Source of the DNA: Haematobia irritans
Lineage: Eukaryota > Arthropoda > Insecta > Diptera > Muscidae
Reading direction: 5' to 3'
Assembly (NCBI RefSeq): GCF_050003625.1
Contig: NC_134398.1
Span: forward strand, 109,510,171-109,574,170
DNA: 64,000 bases
In this document: positions 33,301 through 43,665 of the stretch, piece by piece
How the letters are laid out: every line of letters starts with the position of its first letter
Position numbering within the stretch: position 1 is the first letter of the stretch
Position numbers and translations under genes: made by a program
The notes under the pieces: generated by a model
The model's input: only the letters and a program-made list of their open reading frames with translations
What the model was told of the DNA's origin: nothing
The model's database searches: none

Positions 33301-33347
33301 TTTTTCTTCTAGTCTTACTCTTACGGAAAGTAAGACTAGAAGAAAAA
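33301..33347. repeat. Perfect 19-bp hairpin (also at 35646-35692)
   Basis: Arms TTTTTCTTCTAGTCTTACT (33301-33319) and its exact complement (33329-33347) across a 9-base loop. No T-run or gene context suggests a terminator. It may be the closed-up end of a foldback element. Confidence 0.9.
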
Positions 33348-33807
33348 CGTTATTTCAGCGGTTGGCACTTTTCCACCGGCACAGAATCACTGTAAAACAT
33401 GATGAAAATGTGTCAAATTTTCATCGATATATCTAGAACCACTCAACTTATCACAGATCCAACGATATAACCGGACATTTATAGCTTGAGATATGATTCT
33501 CGCGTCTAGTAAAAAACTAAAAACATAAGTAAATCTCAAAACGTGTTCCATATAAAAATTTAACCTCTATTTTCAAATTCAGGAGATGAAAATACATAAA
33601 AAATCACCTCTCATCAAATATACATGACAAAAAGTTTAATTAATATTTAGTTTACTATTTTTTAATAGTTATTTTACTATTTTTATTTATAGATATTGTA
33701 TTGAACGATGTCATCAAAGTTGACCAATAAAATAGGTAATTTTAGCAAAAAATCAAATTGTTTTAAACTAAAATCATACATTATTTTCTTAAGGCGTATT
33801 TAAGGCA

Positions 33808-34002
33808 TTTGACACATCGACGTTGACATTTGTCAAAACTGACTTCACCAACAATAGTTCTGTTCGCGTACTTTTCAATAATATAATAGTTTAAAAGTGA
33901 TGCTTTGATGGCGTTGGCATTTGACATATCGACGTTGACATTTGTCAAAACTGACTTCATCAACAATAGTTCTGTTCGCGTACTTTTCAATAATATTATA
34001 GA
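33808..34002. repeat. Direct repeat, ~85 bp at 111-bp spacing (also at 36153-36347)
   Basis: CATTTGACA.ATCGACGTTGAC through TTCTGTTCGCGTACTTTTCAA occurs at about 33809 and 33920. The 69-codon minus-strand ORF over it is simply the repeat read twice (both halves translate alike) and is not treated as a gene. Confidence 0.85.
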
Positions 34003-34040
34003 CCCCCCGCCCCTAGAAAAATTGTCTAGCTACGCTAATG

Positions 34041-34595
34041 GCTTTCAGTGAGATGTTGATGGCCTTTGAAATTCGGTTTGTTCGATATTATATTTGTCTC
34101 TGGTATTTCTGGTATCATCATGTTGAAAGTATACCTACCTATACCTTTCCAATCAGCTTTCCTCTCATTTGGAAATATGGTCTTTGAAGTACGAACAGCC
34201 AATTTGAAACTGATGTAGTGATGATCTGAGAAGCTATGTTCCCTTAAAACTTATCATTCAGTTGCGGAGAGGCCAAAGTAACGTCCAAAACCTCTTGCAT
34301 ATTTTTGGTGATGAAGGTTGGTGAATCTCCCTTGTTGCAAACTACCAGGTTAGTACGCAAAATAAACTCTGTTAGCCACTCCCTCTTGCATTAGTATCAC
34401 TACTTCCCCAAATACTATGATGTGCATTTGCATCACATCTCATGTCTTTGTTTTCAGTGACTCCTCAACCAATGTCTTGACGGCATATGGAGGCATCTCC
34501 TTGTCATGTCCCATGTAGACTAAAGATACCCAATATTTACATTTGGCTATCTCTAGACTGGCTCCAACAGTGTCTGTATTGCTCAATGAAGGAAG
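34041..34595 (-). pseudogene. Antisense LINE endonuclease fragment (copy B1)
   Basis: On the minus strand it matches LINE ORF2 at about 26020-26610 (ASLEI.KCKYWVS, VYMGHD.EMPP.AVKTLVEESLKTKT). It has stops and indels downstream. Its upstream edge joins the GGCAGGG module at 34596. Confidence 0.88.
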
Positions 34596-34690
34596 CCCTG
34601 CCAACATTTTTTGAATTTGACGGCGCTTCCGAGAATCACCACCACGTCGAAAACAATCGAAAACAATCATTGTGGTGAAGTAAAACACGA
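34596..34690 (-). repeat. GGCAGGG-ending module next to a LINE
   Basis: Minus strand: TCGACGTGGTGG.GATTCTCGGAAGCGCCGTC, then AATTCAAAAAATGTTGGCAGGG directly abutting the LINE endonuclease. Related to 12295-12380, 17015-17100 and 43738-43790. Function unknown. Confidence 0.65.
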
Positions 34691-35202
34691 TTGTTTAGAT
34701 GTTTATTAATTTGATTAAAAATTTATAAATTCTTATAAATATAACATTTATACCACTATCACAGCACATTTAACATAATTTTTTGCATTAATAATAGAAT
34801 GATGTTACCTTAATAATAAAATGGCTCTTGTAACAATAGTGGTGGCAAAATACTTTCATGTATTTACATTTCATACTTTTTCATACGCTTCCCCCATCAC
34901 AGTTGCCGATTGTTGCAGTGCCACTTACGAGTCTGTGGTAGCGATGAGGATGAAATGGAACTTTGAAATGCTGGCAGGGCAGAAATAAGTTTAGTTCGTT
35001 TTTGGCAATTATACATTCTCGATTTATATCTTTAAGGATATTGTGCAACAGTTTGAAACGCGGAGTGCTTAATTATATAAATAAAGCATCTAAATTCTCT
35101 TTGAATAGTTTCATTCATAGTACAAGTATTGTGTATGTATATTTGTACAGTGTAGTTTGAAAGTATATATGTATCTATGGGTAAGAAATAAATAAAAACA
35201 AA

Positions 35203-37547
35203 ACTATAACTTCTACATTTATTAAATGTGTGAAATAAATTGAATCCCATCGAAGTATTCGAAGTTGAGTTGGAGTGTTGTCCAGGATTTATTTTCGTTT
35301 GTTTTTCATCTTTGGTCTTATACACGCGGATAAAATATAACAATCTGTAATGGAAAGAAGTAAAAAAAGCAAATAGTTATTACACTAATTTACACTAAAA
35401 TTTACATTTGATTAGAGGTTGCTTTTTATGTCTTTTCATCCACTGAATTCGAAACATTTTTTAATGAAACAGTTTTTAGATATCCTTCTATTTTTGGTTT
35501 TTCGTCCATTTTTCATTAAAAAAAATCATTTCTTGAGCTAAAAATGTACGATTATATCGTACTTAAATGCAAGGTATTGAGATGACGGTTCAAAATATAT
35601 TTAAAAAAGCGCACATTTTCAAAAAATATGCTTATAACTTTGTCATTTTTCTTCTAGTCTTACTCTTACGGAAAGTAAGACTAGAAGAAAAACGTTATTT
35701 CAGCGGTTGGCACTTTTCCACCGGCACAGAATCACTGTAAAACATGATGAAAATGTGTCAAATTTTCATCGATATATCAAGAACCACTCAACTTATCACA
35801 GATCCAACGATATAACCGGACATTTATAGCTTGAGATATGATTCTCGCGTCTAGTAAAAAACTAAAAACATAAGTAAATCTCAAAACGTGTTCCATATAA
35901 AAATTTAACCTCTATTTTCAAATTCAGGAGATGAAAATACATAAAAAATCACCTCTCATCAAATATACATGACAAAAAGTTTAATTAATATTTAGTTTAC
36001 TATTTTTTAATAGTTATTTTACTATTTTTATTTATAGATATTGTATTGAACGATGTCATCAAAGTTGACCAATAAAATAGGTAATTTTAGCAAAAAATCA
36101 AATTGTTTTAAACTAAAATCATACATTATTTTCTTAAGGCGTATTTAAGGCATTTGACACATCGACGTTGACATTTGTCAAAACTGACTTCACCAACAAT
36201 AGTTCTGTTCGCGTACTTTTCAATAATATAATAGTTTAAAAGTGATGCTTTGATGGCGTTGGCATTTGACATATCGACGTTGACATTTGTCAAAACTGAC
36301 TTCATCAACAATAGTTCTGTTCGCGTACTTTTCAATAATATTATAGACCCCCCGCCCCTAGAAAAATTGTCTAGCTACGCTAATGGCTTTCAGTGAGATG
36401 TTGATGGCCTTTGAAATTCGGTTTGTTCGATATTATATTTGTCTCTGGTATTTCTGGTATCATCATGTTGAAAGTATACCTACCTATACCTTTCCAATCA
36501 GCTTTCCTCTCATTTGGAAATATGGTCTTTGAAGTACGAACAGCCAATTTGAAACTGATGTAGTGATGATCTGAGAAGCTATGTTCCCTTAAAACTTATC
36601 ATTCAGTTGCGGAGAGGCCAAAGTAACGTCCAAAACCTCTTGCATATTTTTGGTGATGAAGGTTGGTGAATCTCCCTTATTGCAAACTACCAGGTTAGTA
36701 CGCAAAATAAACTCTGTTAGCCACTCCCTCTTGCATTAGTATCACTACTTCCCCAAATACTATGATGTGCATTTGCATCACATCTCATGTCTTTGTTTTC
36801 AGTGACACCTCAACCAATGTCTTGACGGCATATGGAGGCATCTCCTTGTCATGTCCCATGTAGACTAAAGATACCCAATATTTACATTTGGCTATCTCTA
36901 GACTGGCTCCAACAGTGTCTGTATTGCTCAATGAAGGAAGCCCTGCCAACATTTTTTGAATTTGACGGCGCTTCCGAGAATCACCACCACGTCGAAAACA
37001 ATCGAAAACAATCATTGTGGTGAAGTAAAACACGATTGTTTAGATGTTTATTAATTTGATTAAAAATTTATAAATTCTTATAAATATAACATTTATACCA
37101 CTATCACAGCACATTTAACATAATTTTTTGCATTAATAATAGAATGATGTTACCTTAATAATAAAATGGCTCTTGTAACAATAGTGGTGGCAAAATACTT
37201 TCATGTATTTACATTTCATTCTTTTTCATACGCTTCCCCCATCACAGTTGCCGATTGTTGCAGTGCCACTTACGAGTCTGTGGTAGCGATGAGGATGAAA
37301 TGGAACTTTGAAATGCTGGCAGGGCAGAAATAAGTTTAGTTCGTTTTTGGCAATTATACATTCTCGATTTATATCTTTAAGGATATTGTGCAACAGTTTG
37401 AAACGCGGAGTGCTTAATTATATAAATAAAGCATCTAAATTCTCTTTGAATAGTTTCATTCATAGTACAAGTATTGTGTATGTATATTTGTACAGTGTAG
37501 TTTGAAAGTATATATGTATCTATGGGTAAGAAATAAATAAAAACAAA
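35203..37547. repeat. Tandem duplication B, copy 2 (2345 bp)
   Basis: Second copy of 32858-35202 with the same internal parts shifted by 2345: hairpin 35646-35692, direct repeat 36153-36347, LINE endonuclease fragment 36386-36940, module 36941-37035. Confidence 0.97.
36386..36940 (-). pseudogene. Antisense LINE endonuclease fragment (copy B2)
   Basis: Duplicate of 34041-34595, differing at two noticed bases (36679 and 36807). Non-functional fragment. Confidence 0.88.
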
Positions 37548-37679
37548 CTGTCACATATATTGGGGCCTTCAATGAAACTTTACTTAAAGCAATACTACAA
37601 GTCTTTATTAAATATGCAACATAAAAAATAATTTTTGCTTGTTACCAGTCTTTGTAAACTGATTAATCCAGTTATCAAT

Positions 37680-37682
<3 letters not shown>

Positions 37683-37754
<72 letters not shown>

Positions 37755-37762
37755 TCTACATG

Positions 37763-37854
<92 letters not shown>
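37683..37854. repeat. (TA)n microsatellite with an embedded LINE-like 15-mer
   Basis: Two long TA runs (37683-37751 and 37769-37854) separated by ACAGTCTACATGGGACAT. Its GTCTACATGGGACAT part is identical to the LINE endonuclease region at 26088 and 40777. The IYIYIY reading frame through it is not a gene. Confidence 0.95.
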
Positions 37855-37856
<2 letters not shown>

Positions 37857-37894
37857 AACCTCAGTATCTCAAGCCAGCGAGATACTGAGGTTCC
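37855..37894. repeat. Perfect 16-bp palindrome
   Basis: GGAACCTCAGTATCTC (37855-37870) faces its exact complement (37879-37894) across an 8-base spacer, at the exact edge of the TA microsatellite. The right arm is the start of the 79-bp tandem repeat. Confidence 0.9.
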
Positions 37895-38802
37895 TGCACA
37901 ACGACGACAAAATATAGAATATCGTACAAACGAACGGGAATGAGATACCGTACCACGAGATACTCAGGCTCATGCACAACGACGACAAAATATAGTATAT
38001 AGCACATGCGACCAGACACGAACTGGAATATCGGCGAAGAGACAGAATTATTCACATCCAACATCGTGAAAATTAGGTTTGCCACAGAACTGATCGTTTG
38101 AGGAATACAGCTCAGAGAGAGTTGAGTATAAAAGATATATACAGTGGTTCATTATTTACAAGAAAAAAGTGTTTATTGAGTCCAATTGCTACAAACTTTA
38201 TTACGTTTATACTTTATTTCCTGTCAAACAAAACTTTACATTCAGATAAATTATGTACCCACACAACTGCATTAATTAAATTAATATAATTTTTATGCAC
38301 TTTATGCATAATATATTAAAATCAAATATTTTAGTATTTAGCCCATAGCCCATAGTTTTTAACTCGTCTTGACATACTTCTATTAAGTTTTTTATTATTT
38401 CTTTTGGAACATTCGACTAAATATGTAGAACTTGGCTCTGGATATCATCGCTATTTTTATGGTGCTACGCTTCTTTGCCGAAGGTGAATACCAAAAAGGG
38501 TGTAGGAAAAGATCGATTCTTATCTGTGGCCCAGTGTAGCCTGAGAAGTCATAAACATACATCAAAAGGAAAGAAGAAAAAAAGAAAATTTCATTAGCTT
38601 TTTACGCCACGCGGGACACATGGCCACATTATTGCTCTTTTAAGGACAAACAGCTATAGTTTAAATGTAAAGTCCTCATTTCTTTGTAAATATAATAGAA
38701 TTTTTAAAATATGTACAGGTCTGTGACCATGAGATGAGGATTCGGTAATTGGATGCATCCCATCCTGGTGCGTGCCACTACCCTTTTATTTTTATACCGT
38801 GC

Positions 38803-39180
38803 GCCACACTGTGGAACAGGGTATTATAAGTTAGTGTATATGTTTGCAACCCCCAGAAAAAGGCGAGATAGACGTATGGTGACATTGGCATTATTGCTCA
38901 AGGCCGGCCCATGAGTCGATCTAACCATGTCCGTCTGTCTGTGAACACTTTTTTGTAATCAAAGTCTAGGTCTAGATTTTCCTATACTTCTAATACGTAT
39001 CTATCGACAGATAAATCATAAATACACTTTTGCGAAGTTGACTAAAAATTGTTTAAGGTTTAAATGTTTCCCATATTATATCCTGTGCCACACTGTGAAA
39101 CATTGTGTTCCACCCTAGGGCATTAGCCGACTTAAATTTTAAGTCTATAGATTTTGTAGAAGTCTAACAAACATGATAGT
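38803..39180 (-). repeat. Hairpin-ended modular repeat, internally deleted
   Basis: Read on the minus strand it is the same family as 13755-15107. The hairpin end (CCACACTGTGGAACAGGGTAT) is at 38809-38830, followed by AGTCGATCTAACCATG and a CCGTCTGTCTG run. The 152-bp modules are missing between about 38965 and 38975. The fuller equivalent is at 61790-62820. Confidence 0.8.
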
Positions 39181-39286
39181 GTTCTTCAACCGTCGAACTG
39201 AACGGACGTGTTTTTTAATAGCGGAGTATTTCATCGTAATAAGTACTTATTACGAATTTCACGTGTGGTGGAAATAATAAACCACC

Positions 39287-40510
39287 ATGCAGCGAAATTC
39301 AAAGTCATCCACTGGGTTGCTAACTTCAGGGCCCAGTGGACGGGTAACGACTGAAGTTATAAATTTGGGCATCGACCAAGAGTCAGGCCCAATTAGTCGA
39401 CCTGTAGACGGGTCGACTGGCGGTGACACTTTGGCAAGTCGAACCTTTTCTAAGGTGACGACATCAAAAGGAGGCAATCCCTCTCGAAAGAGATTCAAGG
39501 AACGAAGAAATGCTTTGTTTATCCTAAAGAAATTAGGATCAGTCGACCCAAGCACGTTGTCGGCTAAGCAAAGCGATTCCTTAAAATGGGCTCAAGGAAT
39601 TCTTGAAGCTGGAAAAAGGGAACGATCACCGGATGAGCTGCCATCCTCTAAACGGGATCAAAGATCGTTTGCCTCAGTTGCAAAAGACAGCCTTGTGATG
39701 GCTATTATTAATAAAGGAGCATTGGACGGTATGATTCCAAGGCAAAAATGGGGGGAAATTGAGAACGCGATGTCTGGTGTCTACTCAGAGGTGCGAAAAA
39801 AGTTTCCCGGACCAAGTCCTCGACGGCAAGATGCTGGATGGTATCAAGGACGATATAAGTTAATAGCTTTTGCAGACCAGAGGTCTATGGATTGCTTTAA
39901 AGCTGCATTGATGCTAATTGGTGAAGTTTGGGAAGGAGCCGCTTTGGAGTTAGTCTATAAAAAAGACATACCGGCTAAACCTAGAGCACATGCATGGATA
40001 CCGGCAAACCCTCCTGATCCTGAGTCAATACTAGAGAGACTAAAAGAATGTAACCCAGATCTTCCAACCGCCGATTGGAAGGTTGGTCGTTTGGATGAGG
40101 TGGATGGACCAAGACGACATGCGGTGTTTATATTAAACATAGAGTCGCTGCCACATCTAGCCCAGACCCAAGGACGCGTAAGTTATGGCTTTCATGATAT
40201 CCATATGAAGGTATACAAAAGCGATCAGCCAAAGGATTCCGAAACGGACAAGCCTCCGGTAGAGTCAGCAGTGGAAAAATCTCCTAGCGAAGCCGAAGGA
40301 GACATAAAACCTGCAGACTATGGCGAAAATCATATGCGGGAAGTTTCTACAGGCTCAAGCCTCACCAAAACTGAACCGCGGATTGTTGCGAGAGTCACCG
40401 AGATCTGTGAAGAGGAAGCCCTTGATGATTCAATTGAAGCGGCTGATGTGACGGTGGTTGAAAATTTGGATGGTTCTACGGTTCCTCCAGATAAATCTTC
40501 ACCATTGTAA
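39287..40510 (+). CDS. LINE ORF1 (DUF4780-like), intact
   Basis: 407-codon intact ORF starting at ATG 39287. The first ~130 residues are polar and disordered (S/T/R rich). From about residue 130 comes SFASVAKDSLVMAII, a segment also kept in copy 1. The DUF4780-like core (RYKLIAFADQRSMDCF, GEVWEGAALELV, HAWIPANPPDPESILERL, DGPRRHAVFILNIESL, YGFHDIHMKVYKS) spans about residues 190-320. The tail is acidic. It probably binds the element RNA as the LINE ORF1 protein. No CCHC knuckles, which is unlike many I-type ORF1 proteins. ORF2 overlaps its end by about 53 bp in another frame. Confidence 0.85.
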   Translation: MQRNSKSSTGLLTSGPSGRVTTEVINLGIDQESGPISRPVDGSTGGDTLASRTFSKVTTSKGGNPSRKRFKERRNALFILKKLGSVDPSTLSAKQSDSLKWAQGILEAGKRERSPDELPSSKRDQRSFASVAKDSLVMAIINKGALDGMIPRQKWGEIENAMSGVYSEVRKKFPGPSPRRQDAGWYQGRYKLIAFADQRSMDCFKAALMLIGEVWEGAALELVYKKDIPAKPRAHAWIPANPPDPESILERLKECNPDLPTADWKVGRLDEVDGPRRHAVFILNIESLPHLAQTQGRVSYGFHDIHMKVYKSDQPKDSETDKPPVESAVEKSPSEAEGDIKPADYGENHMREVSTGSSLTKTEPRIVARVTEICEEEALDDSIEAADVTVVENLDGSTVPPDKSSPL

Positions 40511-41290
40511 GGCCGCTTGTGCTGCCTTAAAAGTTCTCCTGATGAAAGGAGACATAGATATAGTTCTTATTCAAGAACCATACATATATAAGAACAAGAT
40601 CTGTGAATTAAGCACTCCGGGTTTCAAACTTTTGCATAATACCGGTACCGATATAAATCGAGCATGTATAATTGCTAAAAACGAACTAAACTTGTTTCTG
40701 CTTCCTTCATTGAGCAATGCAGACACTGTCGTAGCCAGTCTAGAGATATCCACATGCAAATATTGGGTATCTTCGGTCTACATGGGACATGATAGGGAGA
40801 TGCCACCCTGTGCCGTTAAGACCTTAGTTGAGGAGTCACTAAAAACAAAGACAAAACTCATTATGGGATGCGATGCAAATGCACATCATAGTATTTGGGG
40901 AAGTAGTGATACTAATGCAAGGGGAGAATCGCTAATAGAGTTTATTTTGCGTACTAACCTGGTAGTTTGCAATAAGGGAGATGCACCAACCTTCGTCTCC
41001 AGGAACAGACAAGAGGTTTTGGACGTAACGTTGACCTCTCCGGAACTGAATGATAAGATATCTGAGTGGCAAGTTTTGAGGGAACATAGCTTCTCAGATC
41101 ATCGCTACATCAGTTTCAGATTGGCTGTTCGTACTTCAAAGACCATATTTCCGCCAAATGTTAAGAAAGCTGATTGGAATAGGTATAGGGAATCGTTCAA
41201 TTCGATGATACCGGAAATGCCGGAGACAAATATGAGCACTGTGCAAGATATCGAACACGCAGTGGAGCGGATTACTAAGGCCTTCAACAT
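40458..41290 (+). pseudogene. LINE ORF2 endonuclease domain, 3' part lost
   Basis: Starts at ATG 40458 overlapping ORF1, with LQINLHHCKAACAAL at residues 10-24 that copy 1 has lost by a 4-bp deletion. Complete APE-type endonuclease motifs: N in QINLH, QEPYIYK, SSVYMGHD, GCDANAHHSIWGSSD, LDVTLTS, SDHRYISFR. It would nick the target DNA. After KAFN at 41290 the frame runs into antisense LINE sequence and ends at 41501, giving a chimeric 347-codon ORF with no RT. Confidence 0.85.
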
Positions 41291-41805
41291 TTGCTTGGTG
41301 TCGTTACAACCCTTGCAATTCTCCCATCGAACATTTGCCATCCTAACAGCCTTCTCACGCAGCATGAGCTTGCAGGTAGCTAGGGGCATACCAACAAATT
41401 CCAGTTCCCCTGGAATATGTAAGGTAGTCCCTAGCCTTGCCAACTCATCCGCTTCGCAGTTCCCCGGTATGTTCCTATGGCCAGGCACCCATATTAGGTG
41501 AATATTGTACTGCTCAGCCATCTCATTGAGAGATTTGCAGCAGTTGATGGCCGCTTTCGAGTTAAGGAACACAGAATCCAAGGATTTTATTGCAGGTTGA
41601 CGGTCCGAGTATATATTAATGCCAACATTTGTTGGAACATTACTTCTCAGCCAAGTCGCCACCTCTCTTATTGCTGCTATTTCAGCCTGAAAACTACTAC
41701 AGTGATTAGGAAATATTTTTACTATTCGAAGTTCCATGTTTTTAGAATATACTCCGAAACCCACTTGTTCATACAATTTGGAGACATCAGTGTAGAAATC
41801 TATAT
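41291..41805 (-). pseudogene. Inverted LINE RNase H fragment
   Basis: Minus-strand reading from about 41805: start of RNase H (DFYTD region), VGFGVYSKNMELRI, AEIAAIREVATWLRSNV, NIYSDRQPAIKSL. It then keeps IHLIWVPGHRNIPGNCEADELARLG, which copy 1 lacks. It joins the plus-strand endonuclease at 41290 within ENCKGCNDTKQ. The first 121 bases from its left edge of the array (from 41685) are also at the start of units II and III. Confidence 0.88.
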
Positions 41806-41985
41806 AACGAAAATCGTCCCATGTAGTTACACCAATGATTCTTATTCCTTATTTGTCGCCGTATTATTTTATATTCATCTCATCCTATAATTTAGAGGGA
41901 ATTCGGAGGAATGTAAAAAGAGATATGGGCCCGTAAGATCAATTCACTTTTTACTTTGAAAATTCCAAAAGCATATGTTTTTTAT

Positions 41986-42472
41986 TAGAGAAGTGCGCGT
42001 GACACGCGTGAATCACGTGACTCGTGAACAAAATCTGAAGAAACTTTCGTGAATGTGACTAAAAATAATATGTCGCGCGTGAGCGTGCGTGAGAAATAAA
42101 ATCGGTTTGTGAATGTGCATGAATAAAATTTCTGCAAAATCACGCTCACGATAAAAAATCAAGATTTAATTCTTTCTGATATGACAACTGAATTCTATTT
42201 AACTGTCGAACTATATCCTATTTATTAATTTTGTTACCTTTCCTCTTTCCCGGTTGGAAAATGTCGTGAGTCACGTTAATTGTCGTGAATCGTGCGTGAG
42301 TCTTTAAAAGTAGTTCGTGCGTGAGCGTGAGTTAGTACCGGTTTACATTTCGTGAACGTGCGTGAGTGTGAGTGGCTACCAAACATATCGTTCGTGAGCG
42401 TGCGTGAACAAACATTTTGCTTCGTGAATGTGCGTGAGCTTGAATGAAATTTCACTCACGCGCACACCTCTA
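41986..42472. mobile_element. hAT MITE (unit I)
   Basis: Ends TAGAGAAGTGCGCGTGAC and, inverted, TAGAGGTGTGCGCGTGAG. The perfect 8-bp target duplication TTTTTTAT is at 41978-41985 and 42473-42480. Filled with CGTGAGCGTGCGTGA-type subterminal motifs in both orientations. No ORF. The 8-bp duplication and end sequence identify the hAT superfamily. Confidence 0.92.
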
Positions 42473-42649
42473 TTTTTTATATATTCTATTTGTGCCGCTA
42501 AATTAATTTTGTCATTTCATTTTGTTCTACTTTGTTTTTTTTTGCTGTTGGCAATACTAGAGAAATTGCATCAAATTTCGATTGACAATTTTTTCGATAC
42601 GATTATGAATTCGATATCGATTAGCCTCCTGTAGGACATATTGTCCAAT

Positions 42650-43073
42650 AAAATTAAAATGCTGCATCGAATTCAACGCCAAAAACAAGTTTCAAAGATT
42701 TCCCAATCGTATCCAATACAATGAAGAGAAAAATAATAGAGAAAAGAAAGTCCAAAAAGCCCCGAAGACAAAAATCGACTAAATTAGACAACGTCTGAAC
42801 TCAAAAAAGTTCTACAAACAATACATGATGAACAAATTGAAGGGGAAAATCTCAATTTTGGCCCAACTAAGTCAAGTGAAATTACTAAGAACCTAAATCT
42901 GAACTATAAAACAATTTATCCAATTCAGAAGAGTGACAATGCATGGACAAAAAACAACACTGAAAAAATTGAAACATTCGCTGACCATTTGTACAATGTA
43001 TTCACTCCCAACAGTTGCGAAGAAACTCCGGAATATATTAAAACTTTTTTTCACTAAAAACGAAATTACACAT
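42650..43073 (+). pseudogene. Jockey-like LINE ORF2 scrap (unit I)
   Basis: The frame around 42915-43040 reads YPIQKSDNAWTKNNTEKIETF then ADHLYNVFTPN. That resembles the segment between endonuclease and RT in Jockey-clade LINEs. Frame breaks occur on both sides. Unit I lacks about 20 bp here that units II and III have (49439-49458). Confidence 0.55.
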
Positions 43074-43665
43074 CCCAGTAAAAAAAAATGGAAGTTCTTC
43101 CAAAGGCACAACTTTAAAAACACTTCCAGAAGATGCACTCCCCATGATGTTCCTTATTTTAACTATCCAGGAAGTTCTTTTAATTCAATTTTTTATAACT
43201 TGTTTTTTTTTCATACTTTTAATGGGTAATTTTAACTGTTTTGTTTCAAATAGGTTAAAAACAGAATAAGAATTCATAAAATTGTACAAATCATTTAAAT
43301 TTTGTCGAAAAAAATGCTAAATCCAGTCTGAAAAAACATATGCACTAACTTATAATACCCTGTTCCACAGTGTGGAGCAGGGTATAAAAATTGTGTTTCC
43401 GGCAAGTGTTAGAATCCATTAAAAATTATAAAAAACTATAAAAATTATTTGACAAAATATCGCAGAATTTTTTAATTTACATCCAAAACATTGAATTCGG
43501 ATCACACCTAAGGAAGTGATGCAAATTCAGTGCAACGGCTGTTGAAATGGAGGACTTCCGTCCTATTACAAGCCCATGTTAAATTCATAGCTTCTGCGTC
43601 AATTTTGCACCACTTCCGGATCCAAAGAGGACATTTTCATTACTTTTTTGGCGACCCTTTTTTCT
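43074..43665 (+). repeat. CCCAGC...GGCGACC interspersed repeat (unit I)
   Basis: Plus-orientation copy of the repeat at 18275-19026. Contains the 50-bp hairpin insertion at 43337-43386. Non-coding; the ORFs over it on both strands are not conserved in the 18-kb copy. Confidence 0.75.
43337..43386 (+). repeat. 50-bp isolated hairpin end of the modular repeat (unit I)
   Basis: Identical to the last 50 bases of the 13755-15107 element (CATATGCACTAACTTATAAT and the CCACAGTGTGG foldback). Flanked by A-runs. The homologous site in unit III (56750) has a single run of 6 A and no insertion. Confidence 0.88.

Larger units (their letters stand above)
32858..35202. repeat. Tandem duplication B, copy 1 (2345 bp)
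   Basis: Directly repeated at 35203-37547 with exactly the same length. I noticed only four differences (33434/35779, 34334/36679, 34462/36807, 34875/37220). Contents: AT-rich sequence, a perfect hairpin, a 111-bp-spaced direct repeat, an antisense LINE endonuclease fragment, the GGCAGGG module, and a right end shared with the TBC array. No gene. Confidence 0.97.
37432..38758. repeat. Deleted relic of the TBC array unit (copy 0)
   Basis: 37432-37615 matches 43885-44065 of array unit I (TCTAAATTCTCTTTGAATAG through CTTTATTAAATA). 37896-38758 matches the unit tail 47497-48362 (ending GTCTGTGACCAT). Everything between, including the TBC exon and the transposase-like pseudogene, is missing and replaced by a TA microsatellite. 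The tail here has its own small deletions and a 79-bp tandem repeat (37879-37957 and 37958 on). Confidence 0.85.
39181..41290 (+). mobile_element. LOA/I-type LINE with apparently intact 5' end, copy 2
   Basis: A ~100-bp 5' untranslated region (starting near GTGTTCTTCAACCG at 39178), complete ORF1 and the ORF2 endonuclease. The element stops at 41290 in the segment between endonuclease and RT, where an inverted LINE piece begins. It is the best guide here to the element's 5' structure. Confidence 0.85.

Noticed and set aside
33781..33990. 69-codon minus-strand ORF, duplicated at 36126-36335
   Set aside because: Both halves are the same nucleotide repeat read twice. Conservation between copies only reflects the recent duplication.
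34487..34678. 63-codon plus-strand ORF (and 36832-37023)
   Set aside because: It is the antisense of a LINE endonuclease fragment plus the GGCAGGG module.
37635..37943. 102-codon ORF with IYIYIY repeats
   Set aside because: Translation of a TA microsatellite.
41986..42472. GTGAGCGTGCG-rich tract as a satellite or regulatory array
   Set aside because: Perfect 8-bp target duplication and matching termini show it is a hAT MITE.
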